DNA of 64,000 nucleotides from Psoroptes ovis (GCA_002943765.1 PQWQ01000032.1:248001-312000); one strand, 5' to 3'. Shown: positions 48,699-59,751, counted from the first letter of the stretch. Program-made: numbers and translations. The notes: generated by a model from the sequence alone, not told the origin.

Positions 48699-51600
48699 AT
48701 GAATAGTGACGAATCATCATCGAATAATGATAATGATGCTAATAGCAATAACATTGATTCATTTGAATTGAATTTTTCCAGAAAAATTCATGGTTGGCAC
48801 CCGAGGGTATGTTGATTTTAGATCAATTTGTATTGAAATTAATTATTTTATTGCTTTGTTTAGCTTCCCAGCAATGATTCAGAAAATAATTGTCGTTTAC
48901 TGCGACTCAAAATTCATTCGGGTCATAATCTGGCTAAAAAAGATATATTCGGTGCATCAGATCCATATGTCCGTATTGATTTATTGCGTAAATCAGACCG
49001 TACGGTCATTGATTCGCTGTATACCAAAACCAAAAAGAAAACATTGAACCCAGTATGGAACGAAGAATTCATCATTCGTGTTTTACCTACTAGTCATATC
49101 ATTTTACTCGAAGTATTCGATGAAAATCGACTAACACGTGATGCATTTTTGGGTAAAATTGAAATCTCATTGAATAATAATGATATTTGTACGGAAACAC
49201 CTGCGACTGCTGTTGAACCAAAGCAATATACCCTACAACAGCGAAGTCAAAAATCAAAAGTTCGTGGTCATTTAGAAATATATCTTTCATATATTGGTTC
49301 ACCTTCATCTATTGTTAATGATAATTCAGATGATGTATGTATAATCTTTGAGATGAATCATTTTGAATTTTCATTTAAATCAAATTCATCAACGTATCAA
49401 ACAGCAAATAAACAATAAATGGGAAATAATCAATGATGATCAAAGGAATGATCAATCATCGAATCAAGAACTGCCAGATTTACCAGCCGGTTGGGAAGAG
49501 CGGCAAGATTCGAATGGTCGTACGTATTACGTGAACCACAATAGACGTTCAACGCAATGGGAGCGGCCAACATTCGCTGCCGATGCCAGCGACGACCGCA
49601 CTAACAATGATGAATTCAATACATCTGACTTGTCACCATCAACATCTTCGAATAGTCGAGATCATACAGCTCATAGCACTGATAATCGATCATCATCACC
49701 ATCATCACGAAGCCTGATAAATCATCGGCAAGCATTCGATCGTCGTTTCCATATCGGCAGTAGCAAGGATCAATCTACCACGGTCAACGATACTGATTCA
49801 ACCAATTCTCAGGTAAAATTGATTAAAGGTTTTTAACACTAATTAACCTTGATCTGATTATCTGGTACACAGGGTTCAATGAATTCAAATGATCGTGATG
49901 AACGAAATCATCAATCGGAACGAATGAATCTTTCATCATCATCATCATCAGCTGACAATCAAAATGTAAGTAAAAAGAATCGAATTAAAATTAATGATTT
50001 TCATTAATTAATTTCAAACAACAAACATTCGAATGTCATTTCTTAATTTGAAAATGACGTTGGCAAATTATTATATTCATTAACGAATGTTGATGTATTC
50101 ATTTCATGTCTTCCGAATGAAATGAACAATGATTCAACAAGAATTGATTTGATTTATTTTTAAAAACATCACAAATTGAATTTGAGAATGCATCAATTGC
50201 ATTAAAGTAGTGCTAGCTAGCAATAGCGCAGTAGCATTGAAAGGTTTTTTCACATGTTTTAAAAAAGTTTTATTATTAGATTGTCCGGAAAGTTTTGGCC
50301 GATTTTCATTAGCAACTCTATTGATTGATCGGAATGAACTTTTCGGACGACCTAAGATCACAATTATTTATTTATTATTACAATTACAATTTGATTGTGA
50401 TTACACATATTGTGCCTACAGATTATAATGATTAAATATTTTTTACAATTATACTTATCCGTATGCCAAATACATACGCAAACACATACATCCTTTATTT
50501 TGAGATTAAATTTCAGATACAAATACAAGTACTAAACGCAACAAACAATGAATAATAATCGTTTACAAGATTTTTAAAGTTTAAATTCAGAGTTTTTCAA
50601 TTTAATTTCATAATTTTATAATTAAAAATTAGATTAAAAACTCTGAAAATAATTTGCAAAACTACGAATTAAAACTTTAAAACCCTGTGTATAATGTTTA
50701 TTACAATGGAAATATCATTTTTTTAGTTCTATTCTCAATTATGACTTGTTTGTTTGTTGATTAAACTATAACTAACTAAGTCATATTTATTGTATGAATT
50801 TTGAAAAGTATTGAAAGTACAAGTATTGAAAATATATGTGACAAAATCACCATTGACAATACAATCAAATATAAATATCAAACTCAATTTATTTAATTAT
50901 CTTCAAGATATGATTATCAATTATCTGATTGCTATTAGTGATTGATGATGAGTGATTGTGATTGTGATTCCATGATCAACCAGATATCATCGAATCAAAT
51001 CAAAATTATTTGAGTCGTTTTGATGTATTTTGTTTTGTTTGCTGCAACTTTTTTTCGTTTTTCGATCGATGTTATTCATCTTAAGGTGCTAGTCTTAAGA
51101 TTTATTTTATATTTAGAACCTTTGATCGATTTAACATCACTTGATGCAATGCATTAAGCATTAATTGATTAAGATATCATTAGATTATCAGTTAATGAAA
51201 TTCAGATTAATTAATTAAGAAATTAATTAAAAATTAAAATTGATTACGTTGTTTTGCGTTTATTACGCTTGTTGATCATCATCATCACATAATGGATACT
51301 GTAATAACTACCACAACAACAACAACCTCACAATTGAATAATACATCATCAGCGGCCAATACGGCCCGAATACGATTAGTAAATCCATCATCGTCGATGA
51401 ATTCAATAATCAATAACCCTGCTGGTAGCAGCAGCAGCAGCAGACCTCAACAATCCTTTGAACACCATAATTCAAATTCGAATTCGAATCGAAAAAAATT
51501 TAAATTTGCTTTATTTCATTTATTTCATAATCATAATCATGATCAACAGAATCATCCACCTGTAAATGTCGCGCAACAGGATTCGCCTACAAGAGCTAAT

Positions 51601-53456
51601 CGTGATAATTCATCATCATCATCATCATTAAATGATAATTCAAGAACGACGATCAACAGTGGTGATAATAATCCCAGTAATGCTGAAGAACCATTGCCAC
51701 CTGGTTGGACCCAACAATTGTCGGAAACTGGTCGAATATTTTTCATTGATCATAATCGTAAAACAACAACATGGATTGATCCACGTACTGGTCAACCAAG
51801 TCCACCTGCACCTTCATCATCACATCAAATATCAGCTAATCATTCATCTCATAATCATTCGAATAATCAACATCAACAACGAAATAATCAAAATATTATT
51901 GATTCGAAACATGCACTCATTGATCATTTGGGACCATTACCACCTGGTTGGGAAGAACGTGTACACCGAGATGGACGAATATTTTTCATTAATCACAGTA
52001 AGTTACCTATGAATGCATCGGATTCAGTTGATCAGTTATTCATTTAAATTTCAATGATTTAGACACCAAATCAACACAATGGGAAGATCCTCGAATCGAT
52101 ATGCCAAGTTTATCCGGTACACCAATCAAATATTCTCGTGATTATAAGAAAAAATATGAACAGCTACATAGCTCATTAACTAAACCAAATGGTCCGAATA
52201 AATTTGAAATCAAAGTACGACGTGATTCAATACTGGAAGATTCATTTCGTTATATAAGTAATGTTTCCAAAGTTGATTATTTAAAAGCAAAATTATGGAT
52301 CGAATTCGAAGGTGAAGATGCATTGGATTATGGTGGTATTTCAAGGGAATGGTGAGTGTCAATGTTTGTCGATTATAATTTATCTGACCCTATTCAATCA
52401 CTTTAGGTTTTACCTGTTATCACGTGAAGTGTTCAATCCATATTATGGCCTATTCGAATATAGTTCCAGTGATAAATATACGCTTCAAATTAAACCATTT
52501 TCAGGTCTCTGTAATGAGCTGCATATTGCTTATTTTAAATTTATTGGTCGTGTTGCCGGTATGGCCATATATCATGGGAAATTATTGGATGCATTTTTCA
52601 TACGACCATTCTATAAAATGATGCTCGAAAAAGAAATCACCTTGGAAGATATGGAAAGTGTTGATATTGAATATTATAAATCATTGAAATATATTCTCGA
52701 AAATGACCCCAGTGATTTATGTCTTAATTTTTCGATTGATGAGAAATTTTTTGATGTTTATGAAGAAAAAGAATTGAAACCAGGTGGTGCACAAATACCG
52801 GTTACGAATGAAAATAAACATGAATATATCAGGTGATTTTTGTTGATGATTTGTTTGAAATTGAATTAATCAATTATTCATTATTTAATTAGTTTGGTCA
52901 TCAATTGGCGTTTCGTATCGCGTGTCAAACCACAAATGGATGCATTTTTAGAAGGTTTCCATGAAATAATACCGAAACATTTGATTAAAATGTTTGATGA
53001 AAATGAATTGGAATTATTGATGTGTGGTATCGGTAATATCGATGTAAAAGATTGGCGACAAAACACTGTGTACAAAGGTGGTTATCATTTAAATCATATC
53101 GTAATACAATGGTTTTGGCGTGTTGTACTGTCATTCAATAATGAAATGAGATCTCGTTTGTTGCAATTCGTTACCGGTACATCACGGGTACCGATGAATG
53201 GTTTCAAAGAATTATACGGTAGTAATGGACCACAGTTATTTACGATTGAAAAATGGGGTAACGTTGAAAATTTACCTCGGTCTCATACATGGTAAGTCTT
53301 GATTTTCTTGAATGAATAATAATTCCTAGTTTTTCAACCCTTTTACCCTAAAGTTTCAATCGATTAGATTTACCCTGCTATAAATCATATATCGATTTAC
53401 GAAATAAATTGGAAAAAGCAATACAATGTTCGGAAACATTCGGTGGTGTTGATTGA
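48699..53456 (+). CDS. NEDD4: Nedd4-family E3 ubiquitin ligase (C2-WW-HECT), 9 exons
   Basis: Exons 48699-48806, 48864-49334, 49405-49812, 49873-49965, 51550(?)-51997, 52063-52351, 52407-52832, 52893-53291, 53354-53456; 914 residues. The acceptor at 51550 is the weakest join; it keeps phase 0. C2 domain at about 46-175 (LAKKDIFGASDPYVRI, LNPVWNEEF, FDENRLTRDAFLG). WW1 at about 217-248 (LPAGWEERQDSNGRTYYVNH); WW2 (LPPGWTQQLSETGRIFFIDH) and WW3 (LPPGWEERVHRDGRIFFINH) lie in the fifth exon. HECT fills the last 350 residues; catalytic Cys881 (HTCFNRLDLP) has its codon split by the last intron and lies 33 residues from the end, as in human NEDD4. C2 targets membranes, WW domains bind PPxY motifs and HECT transfers ubiquitin. 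A hairpin element sits in intron 4. Confidence 0.92.
50276..50355. mobile_element. Mariner-like MITE, copy 18 (Nedd4 intron 4)
   Basis: TTAGATTGTCCGGAAAGTTT left arm; GAACTTTTCGGACGACCTAA right arm; the only copy outside the Islet region. Confidence 0.85.
50571..50687. mobile_element. AT-rich palindromic element, family 2, copy 3 (Nedd4 intron 4)
   Basis: Left arm TTTTTAAAGTTTAAATTCAG; right arm CTACGAATTAAAACTTTAAA followed by ACCCTGT. Confidence 0.7.
51292..53456 (+). CDS. NEDD4: Nedd4 short isoform from an alternative first exon
   Basis: The frame of the fifth exon is open upstream to an ATG at 51292 (MDTVITTTTTTTSQLNN), with an in-frame stop about 50 bp before it and no good splice acceptor in between. 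Exons 51292-51997, 52063-52351, 52407-52832, 52893-53291 and 53354-53456 join in frame to 640 residues. This protein would lack the C2 domain and WW1 but keep WW2, WW3 and the complete HECT domain, so it would be an active ligase without the membrane-targeting module. The extra 86 residues are rich in Thr, Ser and Asn, with a basic RKKFKFALFHLFHNH patch. The alternative is that 51292 is only an artefact of an open intron. Confidence 0.5.
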
Positions 53457-53994
53457 ATTGAATTTGATTCGATTGATTGATTGATCGAATTGATTCGATT
53501 GAGTTTATTTTATTTTATTTGTTTCAAAATTCAAAATAATTGAGTTTTTTATTGTTTCGCATTCCTTTTCTCTTCAATGTATAATCCTACCTAAATCGTT
53601 GTCATATAATCGTTGAATCGAATTGTTTTTTTTTAATGCAAATTTTTATTATCAGCTCAGCTCAAATAAATATTTACGAATTTATACATAACTGTGTAGA
53701 TATATTTTACATTTTTTGACACCTTTCAAAAAAAAACACCTCGAAAAATTCGACATAATTCAATCAATTAATTGATGATTGATGAACATCTGATGATGAT
53801 GTCAATTCGAAAAAAAAATTATTAAGCTGTCATACGTGACAGTGACCTTCACACATTTTGAAAATCAAAAAAATCAAATAGATAAATCAATGTTCATCGA
53901 ATCACATTAATTTCGAAGAAATGCTGGAAATGAAATAAACATTTCGATCATTTAATCATTTCATTCATTCAACACTTGATCATCTAAGACCATC
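53457..53994. other. Spacer between Nedd4 and the DRAM-family gene
   Basis: 538 bp, AT-rich, with GATTGATTGATTGATCG repeats near 53470 and an AATAAA near 53665 that could end Nedd4 transcripts. No gene seen. Confidence 0.4.
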
Positions 53995-55162
53995 ATGGAT
54001 GACGAAGACCATAGCATTAATAATAAAAATGTTGTTGATCCAATACGTCCAAATAATCGGAAAAGATTTGATCAGCTATTTTGGCAATTTCTCAAACAAA
54101 ATGTTTATCTTTTATCATATTTGATCAGTATTCTTATTGTACTGGCATGTATCATACCGTATGTATTCGAAATATTTATGTGATAATCAATGATTTATTA
54201 ATTAATTAATTGATAATTCATTTACAGTTATATATTATCAGTCGGTGGAAAACATGTACCACCAATATTACCATATATAAGTGATGCCGGTTCATTTACA
54301 CCTGTTGCTGGATTTTTTTCCGGTTTCATGGATTCAATAGTTGCAATAGGAGCGATTGTTATGATTATTCGATTTAAACAAATACGATTTTATATTCGAC
54401 ATCATTTCAATGGCGATGATGTCGAATCCAATTCCAATTTCCGAACATTCGAATATTTAAATCTATTAAATTTCTTTTCAATCACATCAATTTCAATCGC
54501 TGCCATCGGTATAATTATGATTGGTAATTTTCGTGTTAGTGAACATCATTTTATGCATATAACCGGTGTTTTCCTGTACATGCTATTCTCCAGCATCCAT
54601 TATTTGATTATGGTATGAATATACAGGGATTTTTAGTTTTTATTCATTAGAGTTTTAAAGTTGATTTTCGTAGTTTTAGAATTAAATTTCGTAATTTTAC
54701 GATTTAAAATTATATTAAGAAATACGAAAATCAACTTGAAAACTACGAAAATCAATTTTAAAATTCTGAATTAAAACTTTAAACCCTGTAATGACAATTT
54801 TCAATTGAAATTCAAACCTTACCTTTAAATCATTTAAATTTTAGATAATAATCTTAAGAAAACTATATAAAAATGGCCGATTAGAAAGCTATCCAACATC
54901 GATCATCATCATATTTACTGTATTATTATTGTCAATCATTATGATATTTATACCGGCATTAATATTAAATCCACAATGTGCAGTGGATATTTTTATGAAT
55001 CATGACCGTAGAAATCAACTAACACCGGATGAATGTGGTTATTATGGTCATGTGATTAGTGCAACATTTGAATATGTTTATTTTATGACATATGTACCAT
55101 ATTTTTGGTCCATAGGTAACCGGCTGAGGAAATTTAAACGATGGAATCAAGTGAAATTTTAA
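53995..55162 (+). CDS. DRAM/Frag1-family multipass membrane protein, 3 exons
   Basis: Exons 53995-54158, 54228-54612 and 54845-55162, 288 residues. Six hydrophobic segments can be seen, the first LLSYLISILIVLACIIPYI and the last near EYVYFMTYVPYFWSI. The block LPYISDAGSFTP followed by GFFSGFMDSIVAIGAIVMIIRFKQI matches the DRAM/TMEM150 group (Frag1/DRAM/Sfk1 domain), in which ISD-G and a F-x-F/M region after it are the hallmark. Mammalian DRAM1/2 are lysosomal membrane proteins that promote autophagy; TMEM150 proteins act at the plasma membrane. I cannot tell which branch this is. A family-2 palindromic element sits in intron 2. The 3' end converges on the 183-aa ORF, with 45 bp between the coding regions. 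Confidence 0.8.
54622..54790. mobile_element. AT-rich palindromic element, family 2, copy 4 (DRAM intron 2)
   Basis: The best-bounded copy: TACAGGG at the left end and CCCTGTA at the right; interior arms AAAGTTGATTTTCGTAG and CTACGAAAATCAATTT. Confidence 0.8.
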
Positions 55163-55181
55163 TGATTGATTTTAATGATTC

Positions 55182-55187
55182 AATAAA
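55182..55187 (+). terminator. Poly(A) signal AATAAA for the DRAM-family gene
   Basis: 20 bp past the stop codon, within the 45-bp gap before the convergent ORF, so the two transcripts probably overlap at their 3' ends. Confidence 0.6.
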
Positions 55188-55207
55188 ATATAATCTCATA
55201 CAATCTT

Positions 55208-55759
55208 TTATTTAGCAATGAATTCCATACAACAATTGTTTAGGATTTCAATGCATCCATTTAAATTATTTTGAGTAAAATCAATGTGATTATTATCATC
55301 ATGATCGCCAACAATACGCAGCCGGTAGCGTTTCCAAACACGTTTCCATTGAAGTTTTCGAAATAATTTTCGCAAACGTGTCCCTGTTTGTTGTTGTTGT
55401 TGTGAATGACGAATTTGACATTCGATCGAAATGTCACGTTCAATGGACGTTTTCAACAATCGCAACGATACAAGATTGTTATTTTCATTTTTTACAAAAA
55501 CATTATAAATACGACGATCAAATGATTGAAGTGTTATTGAAATTGTGTGGCGATCACTACGACATTTAAGATTATCTCGAATCATATGATTAAATTGAAT
55601 ATCATTCGAACAAGCAGATAACATTGGAACTATGTTTATTAAAAGAGTATCATTTTTACAAGCATCAATTATACGATGATCAATTTGTCGAAGTAATCGA
55701 CGATGTTCATTATATTTTATATAATTGAAGTTATTATTATCATTGTTTTTTGTGGCCAT
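55208..55759 (-). CDS. Unrecognised 183-aa protein overlapping COX19
   Basis: A single open frame of 183 residues from ATG 55759 to a stop at 55208. I do not recognise a family. Residues 14-60 look like an ordered, mostly helical segment (EHRRLLRQIDHRIIDACKN, then VPMLSACSND); 60-115 look strand-rich (HTISITLQSFDRRIYNVFV, VSLRLLKTSI). A QQQQQ run is followed by a strongly basic stretch (LRKLFRKLQWKRVWKRYR). There is no signal peptide or membrane helix. Its first 20 bp overlap the end of COX19 in another frame, which suggests a shared two-gene transcript. Complex, non-repetitive composition over the whole length argues that it is coding. It could also be an exon of a longer gene. Confidence 0.6.
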   Translation of the reverse strand: MATKNNDNNNFNYIKYNEHRRLLRQIDHRIIDACKNDTLLINIVPMLSACSNDIQFNHMIRDNLKCRSDRHTISITLQSFDRRIYNVFVKNENNNLVSLRLLKTSIERDISIECQIRHSQQQQQTGTRLRKLFRKLQWKRVWKRYRLRIVGDHDDNNHIDFTQNNLNGCIEILNNCCMEFIAK

Positions 55760-56024
55760 TTTTCATCGTATCGTTTGATTCATTATCACTGAAACCTAAA
55801 TATTTTAAATCTTCTCGAGCCATCAAATCTTTATCCATACGACATTCTAAATATTGGCGTGATATCGATTGACATTTTTCGGTTACTTTTGATCCATTTT
55901 TACGCAAACATTTCATGTATTCTTCCATCAGATGTTTACATTCACCATAATGATCCAATGGAAAGCTACCTTTGGCCGGAGGTTTCGGTATGAACAGTTT
56001 TGAGCCACCAATTGTATTTGCCAT
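55740..56024 (-). CDS. COX19: COX19, cytochrome c oxidase assembly factor
   Basis: Single exon, 94 residues (human about 90). COX19 is a soluble twin-CX9C protein of the mitochondrial intermembrane space that helps copper delivery to cytochrome c oxidase with COX11. Visible: the KLFIPKPPAKGSFPLDHYGEC block, first pair Cys29-x9-Cys39 and second pair Cys51-x9-Cys61 in a helix-turn-helix, then EDLKYLGF as in the human protein. Two disulfides form through the MIA40 pathway. There is no presequence, as expected for this import route. It diverges from NVL across the 44-bp repeat array, which lies about 150 bp upstream of its start. Its last 20 bp overlap the start of the 183-aa ORF. Confidence 0.93.
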   Translation of the reverse strand: MANTIGGSKLFIPKPPAKGSFPLDHYGECKHLMEEYMKCLRKNGSKVTEKCQSISRQYLECRMDKDLMAREDLKYLGFSDNESNDTMKNGHKKQ

Positions 56025-56106
56025 TGATACTTGAACTTAACTAACTTGACTATTGCAACGAAACTATTTACACCTAAATCACATGTATTCGTTTTTTTCA
56101 CTAAAA

Positions 56107-56145
56107 CAGCGATTCTCAAACCTTTTGGGGGCATCGCCCACTTTT
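56107..56145 (+). mobile_element. hAT-like terminal sequence on the left of the repeat array
   Basis: CAGCGATTCTCAAACCTTTT resembles the CAGNGNTTCTCAAAC ends of many hAT elements. No transposase is present. Confidence 0.4.
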
Positions 56146-56174
56146 ATATGAAAAAAATATGGTCTATCGCCCAG

Positions 56175-57168
56175 CCCAGAAAAATCGAAAAAATCTAAGG
56201 CTATAGTACGTGGAAATTTTCTGAAAAATCGAAAAAATCTAAGGCTATCTATCGTCAAAATTTTTGAATTTTTCGAAAAAATCTAAGGCTATCCATCGTC
56301 AAAATTTTTGAATTTTTCGAAAAAATCTAAGGCTATCCATCGTCAAAATTTTTCAAAAAATCGAAAAAATCTAAGGCTATCCATCGTCAAAATTTTTCAA
56401 AAAATCGAAAAAATCTAAGGCTAACCATCGTCAGAATTTTTGAATTTTTCGAAAAAATCTGAGGCTATCCATCGTCAGAATTTTTCAAAAAATCGAAAAA
56501 ATCTAAGGCTATCCATCGACAAAATTTTTGAATTTTTCGAAAAAATCTAAGGCTATCCATCGTCAAAATTTTTCAAAAAATCGAAAAAATCTAAGGCTAA
56601 CCATCGTCAGAATTTTTGAATTTTTCGAAAAAATCTGAGGCTATCCATCGTCAGAATTTTTCAAAAAATCGAAAAAATCTAAGGCTATCCATCGACAAAA
56701 TTTTTGAATTTTTCGAAAAAATCTAAGGCTATCCATCGTCAAAATTTTTCAAAAAATCGAAAAAATCTAAGGCTATCCATCGTCAGAATTTTTGAATTTT
56801 TCGAAAAAATCTAAGGCTAACCATCGTCAGAATTTTTGAATTTTTCGAAAAAATCTAAGGCTATCTATTGTCAAAATTTTTCAAAAAATCGAAAAAATCT
56901 AAGGCTATCCATCGTCAAAATTTTTCAAAAAATCGAAAAAATCTAAGGCTATCCATCGTCAAAATTTTTCAAAAAATCGAAAAAATCTAAGGCTATCCAT
57001 CGTCAAAATTTTTCAAAAAATCGAAAAAATCTAAGGGTATCTATCGTCAAAATTTTTCAAAAAATCGAAAAAATCCAAGGCTATAATACTTGGAAATTTT
57101 TGAATTTTTCCAAAAAATCTAAGGCTATAGTACGTGAAAATTTTCGAAAAATATGAGAAAATCCAAGG
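56175..57168. repeat. Tandem array of about 23 44-bp units
   Basis: Each unit contains AAAAAATCTAAGGCTATCC, then ATCGTCAAAATTTTT and either GAATTTTTCG or CAAAAAATCG. Successive CTAAGG motifs fall 44 bp apart from 56194 to 57162. Units alternate between the two end types. A block of four units starting at 56414 is repeated exactly as the next four at 56590, a 176-bp higher-order step. The outermost units (GGCTATAGTACGTGGAAATT) differ from the inner ones. It lies between the divergent promoters of COX19 and NVL. Confidence 0.95.
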
Positions 57169-57190
57169 CAGTGATTCCCAACTTTGGGAA
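57169..57190 (+). mobile_element. hAT-like terminal sequence on the right of the repeat array
   Basis: CAGTGATTCCCAACTTTGGG, in the same orientation as the copy at 56107, not inverted. It may be one end of a second insertion. Confidence 0.35.
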
Positions 57191-57317
57191 TCATTTCAAC
57201 AAAAAAATTCAACATAGGTCGAAATAGACGTGTGAAGACATGTGATTAAATTTTTTGATTGATTTTCAAATTGTCAACAAAAAACAAATTTTATTTGTAA
57301 ATAATTCTTTGAATAAA

Positions 57318-59751
57318 ATGAATGATGATCCGATGAATGTCGATTATATTCCATTGACCACATCAACACCAACACCAACAGTAAAAACAAATGCATCATC
57401 AACCAATTATCGTTCGAAATGCGCCAAACCAGTGATGAAAAATTCAAATGATGATAATAAATTATATTCAAGAATTTATAAGGTAAGGTTTACGCAAGCC
57501 ATTTCTTCACTATTATTAATCCAGAATCATCGTCCAAAGATATTAGAAAAAGAAACAATCACCGATATTGAATCGATTATGAGCAATCTTCGCCGCTCAT
57601 ATCCAGAATATGGCCGTAAAAAACGTTTAGTTTTGAAACGTTCCGTACAAAAATGTATTGATTCAATTGTCGGTGATTTCGATATTGAAGATGCTAGTGA
57701 TAATGATGATTATAATGTTGATGATGATAAATCTGTAAAAACTCATCAAACGCCATCAAGTAATCATGTAAATGATTCGATTAGTAAGCTGTACAGTAAT
57801 AATAATGATACGACCGCCAAAATCGATCGAAAAACTCCATCCGACAGTGATCAACAACGACCATCGAGCAAAAGGTCAAAAATGGACCCTCAAATTGATC
57901 GTAATATCGAAACGGCAATCACCAAACAAGCTACGATGCGGCAAAAATATGTTATCGAACCAAAAGTTCATTTTGATGATTTCGGTGGTTTAGATGATAT
58001 CATTGTCGACATACGTCGTATGGTATTTCATATTCATAATCAGTATTTATATCAAAAACTGGGCGTTGATTCACCGCGTGGTTTATTACTGCATGGACCG
58101 CCAGGCGTCGGGAAATCATTGTTAGTCGAAGCACTGGCCAATGATTTGAAAATTCCATTTATTCGTTGTGGTGCAACCGAAATCGTTGCCGGTATATCGG
58201 GTGAATCAGAGGAGAAAATTCGACAATTATTCGCTTTAGCCAAAGAATTGAAGCCATCGCTACTGTTTATCGATGAAATCGATGCCATAACACAGAAACG
58301 AGAGAATGCAGCACGTGAAATGGAAAAAAGAATCGTCACTCAGTTGATAACCTGTATGGATGAACTTTCGGCAAGTGATGGAAGTGGTCAAGGTGTTATG
58401 GTTGTTGGTGCCACCAATAGGCCAGATTCCTTGGATCCAGCATTACGTAGAGCTGGAAGATTTGATCGTGAAATTGGCCTCGGGATACCGGATGAAAAAT
58501 CTCGATTAGAAATCATACGAGTCTTATTTCGTAGCATAAAAGTTGAACCGGAATTTGATTTCGCAAGTTTAGCACATCGAACCCCTGGATATGTTGGTGC
58601 TGATCTTAAATGTTTGATTAGAGAAGCTGCTATTTTAGCATTGGAACGACTGATTGATCCATCATCCTCTTCAATGATTGATGCTGAAAAAATTGTGGAC
58701 GAATCAAGCTTTCAACTGGAAATGCGTGATTTCGATGCAGCATTAAAACGTATACAGCCATCATCAAAACGTGAAGGTTTCGCAACCGTACCTGATGTAA
58801 CATGGAATGATGTCGGTGCCTTATCGTCGGTTCGTCAAGAATTACAATTATCCATATTGGCTCCGGTACGTTATTCCGAAGATGTAAACAAACTTGGCCT
58901 TTCATTAAACGCTGGTGTATTGTTATGTGGCCCACCTGGTTGCGGTAAAACATTGTTGGCCAAAGCTATAGCCAATGAATCAGGTATCAATTTTATTTCG
59001 GTCAAAGGACCTGAATTGCTCAATATGTATGTCGGTGAATCAGAACGTGCTATTCGTGCTGTTTTTAATCGTGCCCGAAGCTCGAAACCTTGTGTTATAT
59101 TTTTCGATGAAATCGATGCATTATGCCCGAGGCGAACCGATTCTTCTGATGTAAGTATATCATACCCTATTCGATCCATATTAAACCAATTCATTTACCA
59201 AAACAGTCATCGAATGTAACATCACGTGTCGTGAATCAATTATTGACCGAAATGGATGGATTACAATCACGTGATTGTTTTTTGCTGGCGGCCACCAATC
59301 GCCCTGATATCTTAGATCCGGCGATTTTACGCCCAGGGCGTTTCGATAAAATATTACATGTTGGATTTCCTACGGCCAAAGATCGATATGAAATTTTGTG
59401 GACCATTACAAAGGTTAGTTTGAAATTGTGAATGGTCCATTTTTAAAGTTTTTTGGTATTTTTCAGCAAGGAACCAAACCACCGATCGCATCCGATGTCG
59501 ATCTCGAACAAATGGCCAATGATCAACGATTAGATGGTTTTACCGGAGCCGATTTATCGGCATTGATTCGTGAAGCAAGCTTGACGGCATTAAGAGAGAA
59601 AATTGATGGAAATATTCCACCTGATCAAGATATTACATTGAATTCCAAACATTTCGATGTAGCATTGAATAAAGTGCAACCATCTGTATCGATTTCAGAT
59701 CGTAAACATTATGAACGTTTACAAACATCATGCCTGAAGCAATCAATGTAA
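57318..59751 (+). CDS. NVL: NVL (nuclear VCP-like) AAA ATPase, 4 exons
   Basis: Exons 57318-57482, 57525-59150, 59207-59413 and 59467-59751, 760 residues (human 856). NVL (yeast Rix7, fly smallminded) is a nucleolar double-AAA ATPase that remodels pre-60S ribosomes. N-terminal domain up to about 115 (SYPEYGRKKR), then an acidic Asn-rich linker and a basic patch (RPSSKRSKMD). D1: Walker A GPPGVGKS at 246-253, Walker B LLFIDEIDAI, ATNRPDSLDPALRRAGRFDRE. D2: Walker A GPPGCGKT at 524-531, VKGPELLNMYVGESERAIR, CVIFFDEIDALCPRR, ATNRPDILDPAILRPGRFDK. The first intron is only 42 nt and has no stop, so it could be read through; removing it brings the N-terminal domain within one residue of the human spacing. 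The start is the first ATG; the frame above opens only at TTG. Confidence 0.93.

Larger units (their letters stand above)
49966..51291 (+). other. Nedd4 intron 4 and likely internal promoter
   Basis: 1.3 kb between exon 4 and the ATG at 51292. It contains one mariner-like and one family-2 element and AT-rich sequence. Because a full open frame with its own ATG follows, the last part may hold a second promoter. Confidence 0.5.

Noticed and set aside
56175..57168. The 44-bp array as a CRISPR array
   Set aside because: Units are contiguous without unique spacers and the genome is eukaryotic.
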